A stretch of DNA of 50,041 nucleotides from an uncultured Clostridia bacterium (lineage in GTDB: Bacteria; Bacillota; Clostridia; TANB77; CAG-508): the NCBI GenBank assembly GCA_947626605.1, contig CANQSV010000009.1, positions 1 to 50,041 on the forward strand, given 5' to 3'. Positions 7,795 to 15,547 of this stretch are shown here, piece by piece. The translations under genes were made by a program, and so were the position numbers. Position 1 is the first letter of the stretch; each line of letters starts with the position of its first letter. Under the pieces are notes generated by a model, which was not told the origin of the DNA, ran no database searches, and was given only the letters and a program-made list of their open reading frames with translations.

Positions 7795-8430
7795 ATGTTC
7801 AAATTTATTCCCTGCGTCTCAGTTGAGACAATCAAACAGCACGTTGAGGAACTCCGTGCTACACGGATTACACGTACAACCGCTCTAGAGATGAGAAGAG
7901 AGGCACCTGTTGCTGGAGAAGAAGCTCTCCGTGAAGAGGCTGATTATATCTGGCCTGCCTTTGAGGAAGACGTATCTAAGGGACTTGACTTTATCAAGGA
8001 CACTCACTTCTTCAATGATCAGCAAAAGGCAGACATCGAACTTGCTCTTAAAGGCATTATCTCGTGTGCTATAACTCAGTTTGATGCCTCTAAAGCCTTG
8101 AGTATGCTCAATTCTCTGGCAAAAGAGATTGATGGCAAAGGAAACTCAGCCGAGCCATTTGTTCAATTCTTTAATTACTGCATTGCAGTGGCTCCACTTT
8201 ATTGGTATGCGATGATCAATGTGATGAGTTATAATGACATCTTGTTTCTTAAAGACATGCATGGTAATCCATCCAGAGATCTTGCTGTTCCCAAAAATGG
8301 AATCTTGGTGACTTACTGCGCTGCATTGTACCCAAACCGTGAAACTATTAACTATTATAATTGGTGTACAGCTTTTGACAGGACATTCCAGTACTTAGAT
8401 CCCAGCGTTCTCAATCAGCTTGCTAATTGA
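7795..8430 (+). CDS. unrecognised protein, cassette copy 2
   Basis: A 211-residue paralogue of the preceding gene, family unknown to me. An AAGGAGG site lies 8 nt before the ATG. It shares the N-terminal KQHVEELRATRIT block, IWPAFEEDVSKGLDFIKDT, FNDQQKADIELAL, the FNYCIAVAPLYWYA block and PKNGILVTYC. It lacks some 28 residues relative to copy 1, chiefly in the region after the first block and at the C-terminus. Its base composition is nearer the host than copy 1, as expected of an older resident or a separately acquired copy. A 33-nt stretch at 7833-7865 is identical to copy 1 although most of the rest has diverged. It is convergent with pepV, whose stop lies 85 nt away. Confidence 0.85.
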   Translation: MFKFIPCVSVETIKQHVEELRATRITRTTALEMRREAPVAGEEALREEADYIWPAFEEDVSKGLDFIKDTHFFNDQQKADIELALKGIISCAITQFDASKALSMLNSLAKEIDGKGNSAEPFVQFFNYCIAVAPLYWYAMINVMSYNDILFLKDMHGNPSRDLAVPKNGILVTYCAALYPNRETINYYNWCTAFDRTFQYLDPSVLNQLAN

Positions 8431-8452
8431 TAAGGCAGAGATAAACCTAAAA

Positions 8453-8503
8453 TCATGCGTAGATCCCCCACCGTTTACGGTTAGGGGGGATCTTCTTTTT
8501 TTC
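8453..8503 (+). terminator. terminator of cassette copy 2 with conserved TCATGCGT
   Basis: AGATCCCCC (8461-8469) pairs with GGGGGATCT (8485-8493), loop containing CCGTTTACGG, then TTCTTTTTTT. TCATGCGT (8453-8460) complements ACGCATGA at 7747-7754 in the leader. Nearly identical to the copy 1 terminator. Confidence 0.9.
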
Positions 8504-8514
8504 TTATTTTTCAA

Positions 8515-9900
8515 TTATTTTCCTAATTCATAAATTGCTTCTGCATATATTTTACTTGCTAGAATTAATTTATCAACTTCAACAAATTCATCTACTTGAT
8601 GGCACATATCTAAATCTCCTGGCATTGTTAATCCATATGAAATGCAATTTTCAAATGCCCTAGCATATGTTCCACCACCTATTGCAATAGCTTCTTCATT
8701 TAGTCCTGTTTTCTTGTTAAAAATATCTACTAATGTTTTTACCAAATAACTATCTTTTTTTACATATAATGGAGCTTGTGATTTCAATTCACTAACTTCT
8801 AAATCTGGAAATTCTTTTTTTAATTCACTATATTTTTTTACAATATCTTCCATTTGAGTGTTTACTGGAACTCTTAAATTTATTTTTATAGTTAATTTTT
8901 CTTCTGAATATTCTAATATTGCAACATTTGAAGTAAGTATACCTGATTCGTCTTTAATTTTTTCTTCCCCTAAAAATTTAGGACTTTCAATCTCAAATAA
9001 ACCTATTTCATATAATGTTTCTAGATATTTTGTGTCAAATTCAAAATTTTCTATCAAGAATTTTATTAAATTTTTTATTGCATTTTCTCCTAATTCTGGA
9101 TGTGCCGCATGTGATGCTATTCCAGTTGCTTCAATCTTTATCACATCATCCTCTTCTGTAATTTTTATTTTTTCATTTTCTTTTGCTTTTATATCATCTA
9201 TATTAAATTTACTATTTGCATCTTTTTTTAGTGTAATAGAACAATATTTAGGTACAACATTTATCGCATTATTGTTGCAATTTACATCTAAAATTGAAAA
9301 TCCGTTTATTTTTAAACTATTTTTTAATTGTATTGATAATATTCCTTTTTCAGCATAAATTGCTGGGAAATTTGCATCTGGACTAAACCCAATCGTAGGA
9401 GCTTCTTCTACTTCTTTATAGTGATCTATACATTTCCAATCTTTTTCTTCGTTTAATCCAATGATAAGTCTAACCCTCTTTGAAAGCTCTTTTGATTCTT
9501 TTACCGCTTTCATTGCATATAAAGCAGCTGTTACAGGACCTTTATCATCTATTGATCCTCTTCCATATAATTTTCCATCTCTAATTTCTGGAATAAATGG
9601 GGACGTAGTCCAACCATCTTCTTCTCTTGCTGGAACAACATCTAAATGTCCTATAATTCCTACCATTTCTTTACCTTCTCCAAACTCAAGGTATCCACAA
9701 TATCCGTCTATATTTTTTGTTTTAAATCCTAATTCTTTTCCTTTTTTTAAGATATAATCTAATGCTTTTTTACATTCGTCTCCAAATGGCTTATCTTTTT
9801 CTCCAGTTTCATTTGATACACTTGGTATTTTTATCAACTCAGAAACTGTGTCTAAAATCTCTTGTTTACTTTTATCTATTATTTCATCAAACATATTCAT
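8515..9900 (-). CDS. pepV: dipeptidase PepV, M20 metallopeptidase
   Basis: A 461-residue zinc aminopeptidase that cleaves dipeptides in the cytoplasm. The first metal ligand motif is GHLDVVPAR near residue 85, and the bridging Asp is in GRGSIDDKGPV near residue 115. An EEKD segment supplies the catalytic Glu, and a late His ligand is near the MCHQVDEFV block at the C-terminus. The lid domain interrupts the catalytic domain as usual for PepV, and the length is normal. A GGAG site precedes the ATG. It is transcribed on the minus strand, convergent with the GC-rich cassettes. Confidence 0.92.
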   Translation of the reverse strand: MNMFDEIIDKSKQEILDTVSELIKIPSVSNETGEKDKPFGDECKKALDYILKKGKELGFKTKNIDGYCGYLEFGEGKEMVGIIGHLDVVPAREEDGWTTSPFIPEIRDGKLYGRGSIDDKGPVTAALYAMKAVKESKELSKRVRLIIGLNEEKDWKCIDHYKEVEEAPTIGFSPDANFPAIYAEKGILSIQLKNSLKINGFSILDVNCNNNAINVVPKYCSITLKKDANSKFNIDDIKAKENEKIKITEEDDVIKIEATGIASHAAHPELGENAIKNLIKFLIENFEFDTKYLETLYEIGLFEIESPKFLGEEKIKDESGILTSNVAILEYSEEKLTIKINLRVPVNTQMEDIVKKYSELKKEFPDLEVSELKSQAPLYVKKDSYLVKTLVDIFNKKTGLNEEAIAIGGGTYARAFENCISYGLTMPGDLDMCHQVDEFVEVDKLILASKIYAEAIYELGK

Positions 9901-9960
9901 TTCTCCTTTACTCGTATTATATTTTTATTTTAATATAACTTATTATAAAAATCTATAGAA

Positions 9961-9989
9961 AAAAGGAGCACTTTTTTAGTACTCCTTTT
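9961..9989 (-). terminator. terminator after the SSB-like gene
   Basis: On the minus strand AAAAGGAGTAC pairs with GTGCTCCTTTT (one U.G in RNA) around a 7-nt loop, followed by a T-run. It ends the gene at 10009-10716 before pepV. Confidence 0.8.
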
Positions 9990-10008
9990 ATATGAACTTT
10001 ATTTTCTA

Positions 10009-10716
10009 TTAAACTGCTGCTTCTGTTTTTTCTTCTTTCTTTACAAACTCACTATCTGCATTTAAAATTTCTAAGCTTCCTATAGAAACTTCATATGCAA
10101 CTTTTAATTCAACTGTACCATCTTCATGTTTTTTCTCATATTGTCTTGATTGAACTCTACCTACTATTCTTACTTCTGTTCCTACTTCTATGTTTTGGCA
10201 GAATCTTGCATTTCTTCCCCATGCTATAGATGGTATGTAATCACTTTTATTATATGCTCTATTTACTGCCAATAATATATCTGCTATTTCACGACCAAAT
10301 GGTGTTTTTCTATAAATAGGCTTTTTGCATATATAACCTGTTAATACAACTTCATTTGATGTGATTGATTTTTTATCTTCTTCACTTTCAAGTTCTAATT
10401 CTTTTTCTATGTCTTCTTCTGCTATTATGTCTTTAGCAAATACTGTTAAAATTAATCTGTTTCTTTCATTTTCATAACTATTGTATGATCTGAATTGACC
10501 TTTTATCAATATTGTTTTTCCTACTGCTATTAAATCGTCATTAATTATCCTTTCTGATACAGTTATTGGAATTATGTCTGCATTATCGCTTAAACGTGGT
10601 ATTTCCATATCAAATATGTAAAAACTTTCTCCATAAATCTCATGACTGAATCTTTTTTCACTAGTTACCTTTCCCATTAATATTAAATGGTTATTATCTG
10701 AATAATTAGTATTCAA
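10009..10716 (-). CDS. single-stranded DNA-binding protein-like, two OB folds
   Basis: A 235-residue protein built from two SSB-like OB-fold halves: residues about 8-105 (HLILMGKVTSEKRF onward) and about 120-220 (VVLTGYICKKPIYRKTPFG, then IPSIAWGRNARFCQNIEVG and a VGRVQSRQY strand, a typical SSB core). An acidic linker (EEDIEKELELESEEDKK) joins them. The usual bacterial SSB is one OB fold plus an acidic tail, so this duplicated form is likely an auxiliary SSB. The C-terminal DDIPF tail is absent (ends KTEAAV). It is a single-gene unit with its own terminator. The family assignment is firm; the role is not. Confidence 0.8.
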   Translation of the reverse strand: MNTNYSDNNHLILMGKVTSEKRFSHEIYGESFYIFDMEIPRLSDNADIIPITVSERIINDDLIAVGKTILIKGQFRSYNSYENERNRLILTVFAKDIIAEEDIEKELELESEEDKKSITSNEVVLTGYICKKPIYRKTPFGREIADILLAVNRAYNKSDYIPSIAWGRNARFCQNIEVGTEVRIVGRVQSRQYEKKHEDGTVELKVAYEVSIGSLEILNADSEFVKKEEKTEAAV

Positions 10717-10866
10717 TTTAAATTCCTCCCTATAATTTTTAAATTTATCTACTGTATCTTATTCATAAAGTTATCTTTTTTCGTTCTACTATTGTACTCA
10801 CTCTATTATACTACCTTTTTTTTGTTTTGTCTACATAAAAAGTTAAATTTGTATATTTTTTCCTTT

Positions 10867-11388
10867 TTATTTTAATTTTTCTCCATAAAATAACTTTGTT
10901 ACCATCATTCCTAACCTTTTTGTATTATTTATCTTGCCTTCTTTTTCACTTAATTTGATTTCTTGTTGCTCTACTACTGTTCCATCTATAAGCTTTATAT
11001 TTCTTTGCAAACAAACTAACATTCCATCATCTTCCAAACTAGACATGGTTATTGTTGCTTTCGAATTAAAGCCATACGTTATGATAGATAAATTTAAATT
11101 TTTTATTACTTCTAAGTTTTCTTGTATATCAGAATTAAGAATGATATTTTTACTATTTCTTATGATCTTTTTTAAAAATTCTTTTTGATTATCTGAAATT
11201 TTATTTTTATTCTCTCCAATAAACACATCATCGATTAATATCGTTTCAAATCTCACATTTTTTATGTTTTCTATACTGTTTTTATTAATACTAATTACTT
11301 TTACAGATTTATCCTTTAAATTTTTTTCGATATTTTCAGTTATATAAGCTTCATCTTTTCCAGCAGTAGCAACACCTATAAAAGTCAT
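10867..11388 (-). CDS. hypothetical protein, possibly a Mur-ligase-like fragment
   Basis: A 173-residue cytoplasmic protein that I do not recognise securely. The segment IITYGFNSKATITMSS followed by an LVCLQRNI strand resembles the end of the central domain in Mur-type ligases, and FETILIDDVFIGENK looks like a nucleotide-fold strand. There is no P-loop GKT motif, so it would not be an active ligase by itself. It lies between the SSB-like gene and the polysaccharide deacetylase with 61 nt to the latter. It could be a divergent stand-alone domain. Confidence 0.55.
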   Translation of the reverse strand: MTFIGVATAGKDEAYITENIEKNLKDKSVKVISINKNSIENIKNVRFETILIDDVFIGENKNKISDNQKEFLKKIIRNSKNIILNSDIQENLEVIKNLNLSIITYGFNSKATITMSSLEDDGMLVCLQRNIKLIDGTVVEQQEIKLSEKEGKINNTKRLGMMVTKLFYGEKLK

Positions 11389-11449
11389 CTTTCTACTCCT
11401 TATTATATTTTTATTATTTATTATGTGTTAATTGTTTCAAATTATACTA

Positions 11450-12247
11450 TTATTTTTTTCTCTGAATTCCATTAGCATCAATTGTATAATCTCCATCATA
11501 AATCAAATCAGATACTTTAACTATTTCATATCCTTTATCTTTAATATTATTTATTAATAGCTCTAAAGAATCTGCTGTATGTTCTGTTCCATTATGCATT
11601 AGAATTATGCTTCCATTTGCTAATTTATTATTTAATCTATCCCACATTTGACTTCCATCTAATCCTTCATAATCTAAAGTATCAACGGACCATTGTATAG
11701 CTTCATGCCCAACATTTCTAGCAGTTTTTATTACTGTATCATTATATTCTCCATAAGGTGCTCTATACAATTTTGTTTCTTCTCCTGTGAGTGCTTTGAT
11801 TAATTTACTACATTTTAAAATTTCGTTTTCATTTTCTTGTTGTCCTAATTTATTTACATGTGGATGTGAAAAGGAATGATTTCCAATTTCATGTCCTGCT
11901 TCATGTATTTTCTTTACCGCTTCCGGATATTTTTCTACCCAATCTCCAACCATGAAAAACGTAACTTTAATATTACATTTATTTAATACTTCTATTATTT
12001 TATCAACATCATCTGCATTCCATGCACAATTAATTGTTAATGCTACTTTTTTTTCGTTTGTATCTACTGCATATATTGGAAGCTCTTTGTTTATACCTGT
12101 TGATGTTTCTGTTGTATTATTATCCTCTAATTCATTTTTTAAAATACCTTTATTTTGTATTGCAACCGAACAAAAAAACAACACAGCTACTGTACTAAAA
12201 ATTAATATATACGATAATACTTTTGATTTATTTATAACCATGAACAT
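11450..12247 (-). CDS. polysaccharide deacetylase, YlxY/PdaB-like (CE4)
   Basis: A 265-residue membrane-anchored deacetylase. An N-terminal transmembrane anchor (SYILIFSTVAVLFFCSVAI) is followed by the NodB domain from about residue 65. The first motif is INCAWNADD instead of TFDDG, a feature shared with the sporulation-type YlxY and PdaB proteins. The metal-binding motif NHSFSHPHV and the RAPYGEYND motif are present. It would act outside the membrane on peptidoglycan, probably during sporulation. The ATG at 12247 has AGGAGG 7-8 nt upstream, but that site lies inside a strong hairpin (see 12256-12298). Confidence 0.85.
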   Translation of the reverse strand: MFMVINKSKVLSYILIFSTVAVLFFCSVAIQNKGILKNELEDNNTTETSTGINKELPIYAVDTNEKKVALTINCAWNADDVDKIIEVLNKCNIKVTFFMVGDWVEKYPEAVKKIHEAGHEIGNHSFSHPHVNKLGQQENENEILKCSKLIKALTGEETKLYRAPYGEYNDTVIKTARNVGHEAIQWSVDTLDYEGLDGSQMWDRLNNKLANGSIILMHNGTEHTADSLELLINNIKDKGYEIVKVSDLIYDGDYTIDANGIQRKK

Positions 12248-12255
12248 AAAAAAGA

Positions 12256-12298
12256 CCTCCTAAAATAAGCTAATTAATTGTATGCTTATTTTAGAAGG
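12256..12298 (-). promoter_or_regulatory. hairpin holding the ribosome site of the deacetylase gene
   Basis: A 15-nt inverted repeat (12256-12270 with 12284-12298, one mismatch) around a 13-nt loop. On the minus strand its 3' arm ends in the deacetylase AGGAGG and is followed by TCTTTTTTATG. It therefore looks both like an intrinsic terminator for the upstream DUF1653 gene and like a structure hiding the ribosome site. Confidence 0.75.
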
Positions 12299-12313
12299 TT
12301 ATTCCTTTTATTT

Positions 12314-12553
12314 TTACACTTTACTTTCTATATTTTGTAGTTCAAATCTCCATTCTTGCTTTACATCTGGATATTTTTCTTTGTCTACTTTTGAAGTGAA
12401 CATGTCATATGGTCTTATATACAAACCATTATCTCCATATAAAGCTCTATACACAACATATTTTTCTCTTGTTTCACTATGTATTGCTACATTTTCAACT
12501 AAATAATAGTTGCCCTTAAAATGTTTATAAATTCCATTAATCTTTACATCCAT
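12314..12553 (-). CDS. DUF1653 family protein
   Basis: A 79-residue protein with the DUF1653 pattern: GIYKHFKGNYYLVENVAIHSET at the start, VVYRALYGDNGLYIRPYDMF in the middle, and a WRFELQ end. The function of the family is unknown; it is a small single beta-rich domain with a conserved YRaLYgd core. It lies between rubrerythrin and the deacetylase, 61 nt after the rubrerythrin stop on the same strand. Confidence 0.85.
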   Translation of the reverse strand: MDVKINGIYKHFKGNYYLVENVAIHSETREKYVVYRALYGDNGLYIRPYDMFTSKVDKEKYPDVKQEWRFELQNIESKV

Positions 12554-12614
12554 GTTATATTTCTTCCTTTCTACAAAAGAACATATAGTAAATTTACTAT
12601 ATGTTCCTTTAGTA

Positions 12615-13157
12615 TTAATAATTTTCTGCTTTTATTTCAAAGAAAGCTTTTGGATGATTACATACAGGACAAACTTCTGGAGCTTGTTTTCCAATTACAA
12701 TATGTCCACAATTTCTACATTTCCAAATTCTATCTCCATCTTTGCTGAAAACTAAACCATCTTCAACATTCTCTAATAATTTTTTATATCTTTCTTCATG
12801 TTCTTTTTCTATTTTTCCAACAGCTTCAAATAAATAAGCAATTTTATCAAATCCTTCTTCTTTTGCTTCTTTTGCAAATTTATCATACATATCTGTCCAT
12901 TCATAATTTTCTCCTTCAGCAGCAGCTTTTAGGTTGTCTGTAGTTGTTGGAATATCTCCATCATGTAATAATTTAAACCATATTTTTGCATGTTCTTTTT
13001 CATTTTCAGCTGTTTCTGTAAAAATAGCAGCTATTTGCTCATATCCTTCTTTTTTAGCTTTACTTGCAAAATATGTATATTTATTTCTTGCTTGTGATTC
13101 TCCTGCAAATGCCTCCATTAAATTTTTCTCTGTTTTTGTTCCTTTTAAATCTGCCAT
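12615..13157 (-). CDS. rbr: rubrerythrin
   Basis: A 180-residue non-haem iron peroxidase that protects anaerobes from hydrogen peroxide. The N-terminal four-helix di-iron domain has the ligand Glu residues in [17 protein letters not shown], the [14 protein letters not shown] segment and [13 protein letters not shown]. The C-terminal rubredoxin-like iron site is WKCRNCGHI and [13 protein letters not shown], with four Cys. The length is normal. AGGAGGT precedes the start. It fits a strict anaerobe with some exposure to oxygen. Confidence 0.96.
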   Translation of the reverse strand: MADLKGTKTEKNLMEAFAGESQARNKYTYFASKAKKEGYEQIAAIFTETAENEKEHAKIWFKLLHDGDIPTTTDNLKAAAEGENYEWTDMYDKFAKEAKEEGFDKIAYLFEAVGKIEKEHEERYKKLLENVEDGLVFSKDGDRIWKCRNCGHIVIGKQAPEVCPVCNHPKAFFEIKAENY

Positions 13158-13193
13158 TTTCTTTACCTCCTATTTTGATTTTAAATCAGTATT

Positions 13194-13222
13194 ATCTTAA
13201 CATTTTTATTGATGATTTTCAA
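13194..13222 (-). promoter_or_regulatory. probable promoter of rubrerythrin
   Basis: Minus strand TTGAAA (13222-13217), 17 nt, TAAGAT (13199-13194), 37 nt upstream of the start codon. The -10 is imperfect. Confidence 0.5.
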
Positions 13223-13363
13223 TAAAATTTTTGAAAAATTGTATATATCTGTATTATGTAACTTTTTCTTTAAATTAAAAATTTACTTTTATTATATCAA
13301 TTATTGTTTTTGCTTTCTTATTATGATATATCTTTAATGAAAGCTATATAGGAGGTAATATTT

Positions 13364-14233
13364 ATGATAGATTTACACACTCATACTACATATTCTGATG
13401 GAACAGATAATTTAATAACATTACTAAAAAAAGCAGAAAAAGCAAATTTAAATACTTTATCAATAACAGACCATGTTACATGCAAAGCATATGACGAATT
13501 AAAATATATAGATGCAAAACAGTATTTTAGTGGCAAAATAATTAAAGGTTGCGAACTTTATTCAACAATTGAAGGTCAAACCATGGAATTATTAGGCTAC
13601 AATATTGATACAGATATGTTTAATGAAATTTTGCCCAAATTATATTTTTCAGAAGCAGAAGATAATAAATGGCAATCAGAAAGATTATTAAAAATATGTA
13701 AAAATATGGGAATCATTTTAGACTATGATAATATTAATATCAATTATGATACAGAATTTTGTGGCGATGTTATATTAAATGAAATTGTAAAGACCCCTGA
13801 AAATAAAAAGTTTTTTGATGATGAAAAAAGTTGGAATGATTCTAATGTTTTTTATAGGACATGTATGACTAATTCTAAAAGTAAATTTTTTATAGATAAA
13901 TCGTCTTTTTACCCTACAATAGATAAAGTAATAGATTTAATAAAAAGTGCAGGTGGATTAGTTTTTGTTCCTCATATCTTTATATATGGAGAAAATTCAA
14001 TGAAATTTTTTGATATACTTACTAAGAATTATAAACTTGATGGATTTGAATGTTATTATTCTCTATTTTCTAATGAACAAAATAAATTTCTCTTAGATTA
14101 TTGCAAACAAAATAATTTGTTAGTTTCTGGTGGCACTGATTATCATGGTAGAAATAAACCAGGAATATCTCTTGGTGTTGGAAAGGGAAATTTGGATATA
14201 CCTGATAACATACTAAATAATTGGAATCTTTAA
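13364..14233 (+). CDS. PHP-domain metal-dependent phosphoesterase
   Basis: A 289-residue PHP domain protein, a likely cytoplasmic phosphoesterase. The metal-binding motifs of the family are visible: MIDLHTHTTYSDG at residues 1-13, SITDH near 36, and the C-terminal GGTDYHG. Relatives include the YciV/Trp-RNase AM group that hydrolyse nucleotide 3',5'-bisphosphates or RNA ends, but the substrate cannot be read. An AGGAGG site sits 8 nt upstream. It is the only plus-strand gene between 8.5 and 23 kb and ends convergent with yraN, only 7 nt apart. Confidence 0.85.
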   Translation: MIDLHTHTTYSDGTDNLITLLKKAEKANLNTLSITDHVTCKAYDELKYIDAKQYFSGKIIKGCELYSTIEGQTMELLGYNIDTDMFNEILPKLYFSEAEDNKWQSERLLKICKNMGIILDYDNININYDTEFCGDVILNEIVKTPENKKFFDDEKSWNDSNVFYRTCMTNSKSKFFIDKSSFYPTIDKVIDLIKSAGGLVFVPHIFIYGENSMKFFDILTKNYKLDGFECYYSLFSNEQNKFLLDYCKQNNLLVSGGTDYHGRNKPGISLGVGKGNLDIPDNILNNWNL

Positions 14234-14240
14234 TTTCTTA

Positions 14241-14597
14241 TTAATCTATAGCCTGTTTTATGTGATTTATTATAGTTTCTTTTTCTTTTATATAAACCTC
14301 TATTATATCAATTCTAATAAAAGCATTTTCCAATTTGTTTTTATAAACATAGTATTCAATTGATTTAATTAAATGCTTCTTTTTTCTCTCATCAACAGCA
14401 TCTATAGGATTACCATAAGTATTTCCGGTTCTTGTTTTAACTTCAATAAAAACTACTTCATTTTTATCAATAGCCACTATATCAATTTCTCCCTGTTTAC
14501 ACTCAAAATTTCTTTCTACAATTTTATAATTTTGCTTTTGCAAAAACTCGGTTGCAATATCTTCTCCCAATTTTCCAATTACATGTTTTTGATACAA
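14241..14597 (-). CDS. yraN: YraN family protein (UPF0102), endonuclease-like
   Basis: A 118-residue protein with the restriction-endonuclease-like core of UPF0102: GKLGEDIATEFLQKQNY, then NFECKQGEIDIVAID and VVFIEVKTRTGNTYG, giving the E/D-ExK type active-site residues. Family members sit beside dprA and comM in many Firmicutes, as here, which suggests a role in DNA processing or recombination. It ends 7 nt from the PHP gene on the other strand. Confidence 0.9.
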   Translation of the reverse strand: MYQKHVIGKLGEDIATEFLQKQNYKIVERNFECKQGEIDIVAIDKNEVVFIEVKTRTGNTYGNPIDAVDERKKKHLIKSIEYYVYKNKLENAFIRIDIIEVYIKEKETIINHIKQAID

Positions 14598-14660
14598 ATT
14601 TAAAGCCTCCTTAAGTATAGAATAATATATTATTCTATAAAAAAAGTAAGAATTTTAATA

Positions 14661-15539
14661 TTAAACTATTATATAATTATTTCCAGGAATGCATTTAACA
14701 TATCCACATATTTCCATCATACCTAACTTTTGATTAATTTCTACTATACTTTTATTTAAGCTCTTTGCAATAGCATTAATATTTAATGGTTTATTTTTTA
14801 ACAATTTATATATATCCTTATATTCGTCTTCAATATTTATTTCTTCTTCATCTTCATCGTCTTCTTCGTCTTTTTCATCATTTATAAAAATATTTAATTG
14901 TTCAAGAATATCGTTAGGTTTCATTACTAGTAAAGCACCTTTTTGAATTAAAATATTAGTACCTACTCCGGTTTTAACTCCTAAATTACTAGGTATGCAA
15001 AATACTTTTCTTCCTTGCTCATAAGCATATTTTGCAGTAACTGTACTACCGCTTCTATGCAATGCCTCTACTACTAGAACCCCTTCTGAAATACCACTTA
15101 TAATTCTATTTCTTTTAGGAAATTCAGAAAGTATTGGCTTTTTATCTGGTTCATGTTCACTAATTACGCACCCGCCATTTTTTATAATATCATTTACTAA
15201 ACCGATATTTTCTGGTGGATAAATATTATTTAGTCCACCTCCAAGAACAGCAATAGTTTTTCCTTTATATGATTTAGCTCCTTTATGTGCTGCTGTATCT
15301 ATTCCCACTGCTAATCCACTAATAACACATATTCCTGCCTTTGACAATTCTCTTGCAAACTTAGTAGCATATCTTTCTCCATATTCACTACAATTTCTAG
15401 ATCCTACAATAGCAATAGCTCTATTATTTAATATTTTTTCATTACCTATAACATACAATTTTTTAGGAGCATCTTCTAATTCTAATAAGCTTTTAGGATA
15501 ATTCTCATCAGTCTTTTCTATAATTTTAATTTTTTCCAT
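14661..15539 (-). CDS. dprA: DNA processing protein DprA/Smf
   Basis: A 292-residue protein that loads RecA onto incoming single-stranded DNA during transformation. The Rossmann core is clear: AIVGSRNCSEYG, SGLAVGIDTAAHKGA, TIAVLGGGLNNIYPPEN, and SEFPKRNRIISGIS, with VVEALHRSGSTVTAKYA and a C-terminal winged-helix part. An acidic run (DEKDEEDDEDEEEINIEDE) links core and C-terminal domain. It starts 8 nt after the comM stop on the minus strand, so the two form an operon. Confidence 0.95.
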   Translation of the reverse strand: MEKIKIIEKTDENYPKSLLELEDAPKKLYVIGNEKILNNRAIAIVGSRNCSEYGERYATKFARELSKAGICVISGLAVGIDTAAHKGAKSYKGKTIAVLGGGLNNIYPPENIGLVNDIIKNGGCVISEHEPDKKPILSEFPKRNRIISGISEGVLVVEALHRSGSTVTAKYAYEQGRKVFCIPSNLGVKTGVGTNILIQKGALLVMKPNDILEQLNIFINDEKDEEDDEDEEEINIEDEYKDIYKLLKNKPLNINAIAKSLNKSIVEINQKLGMMEICGYVKCIPGNNYIIV

Positions 15540-15547
15540 TTATACTC

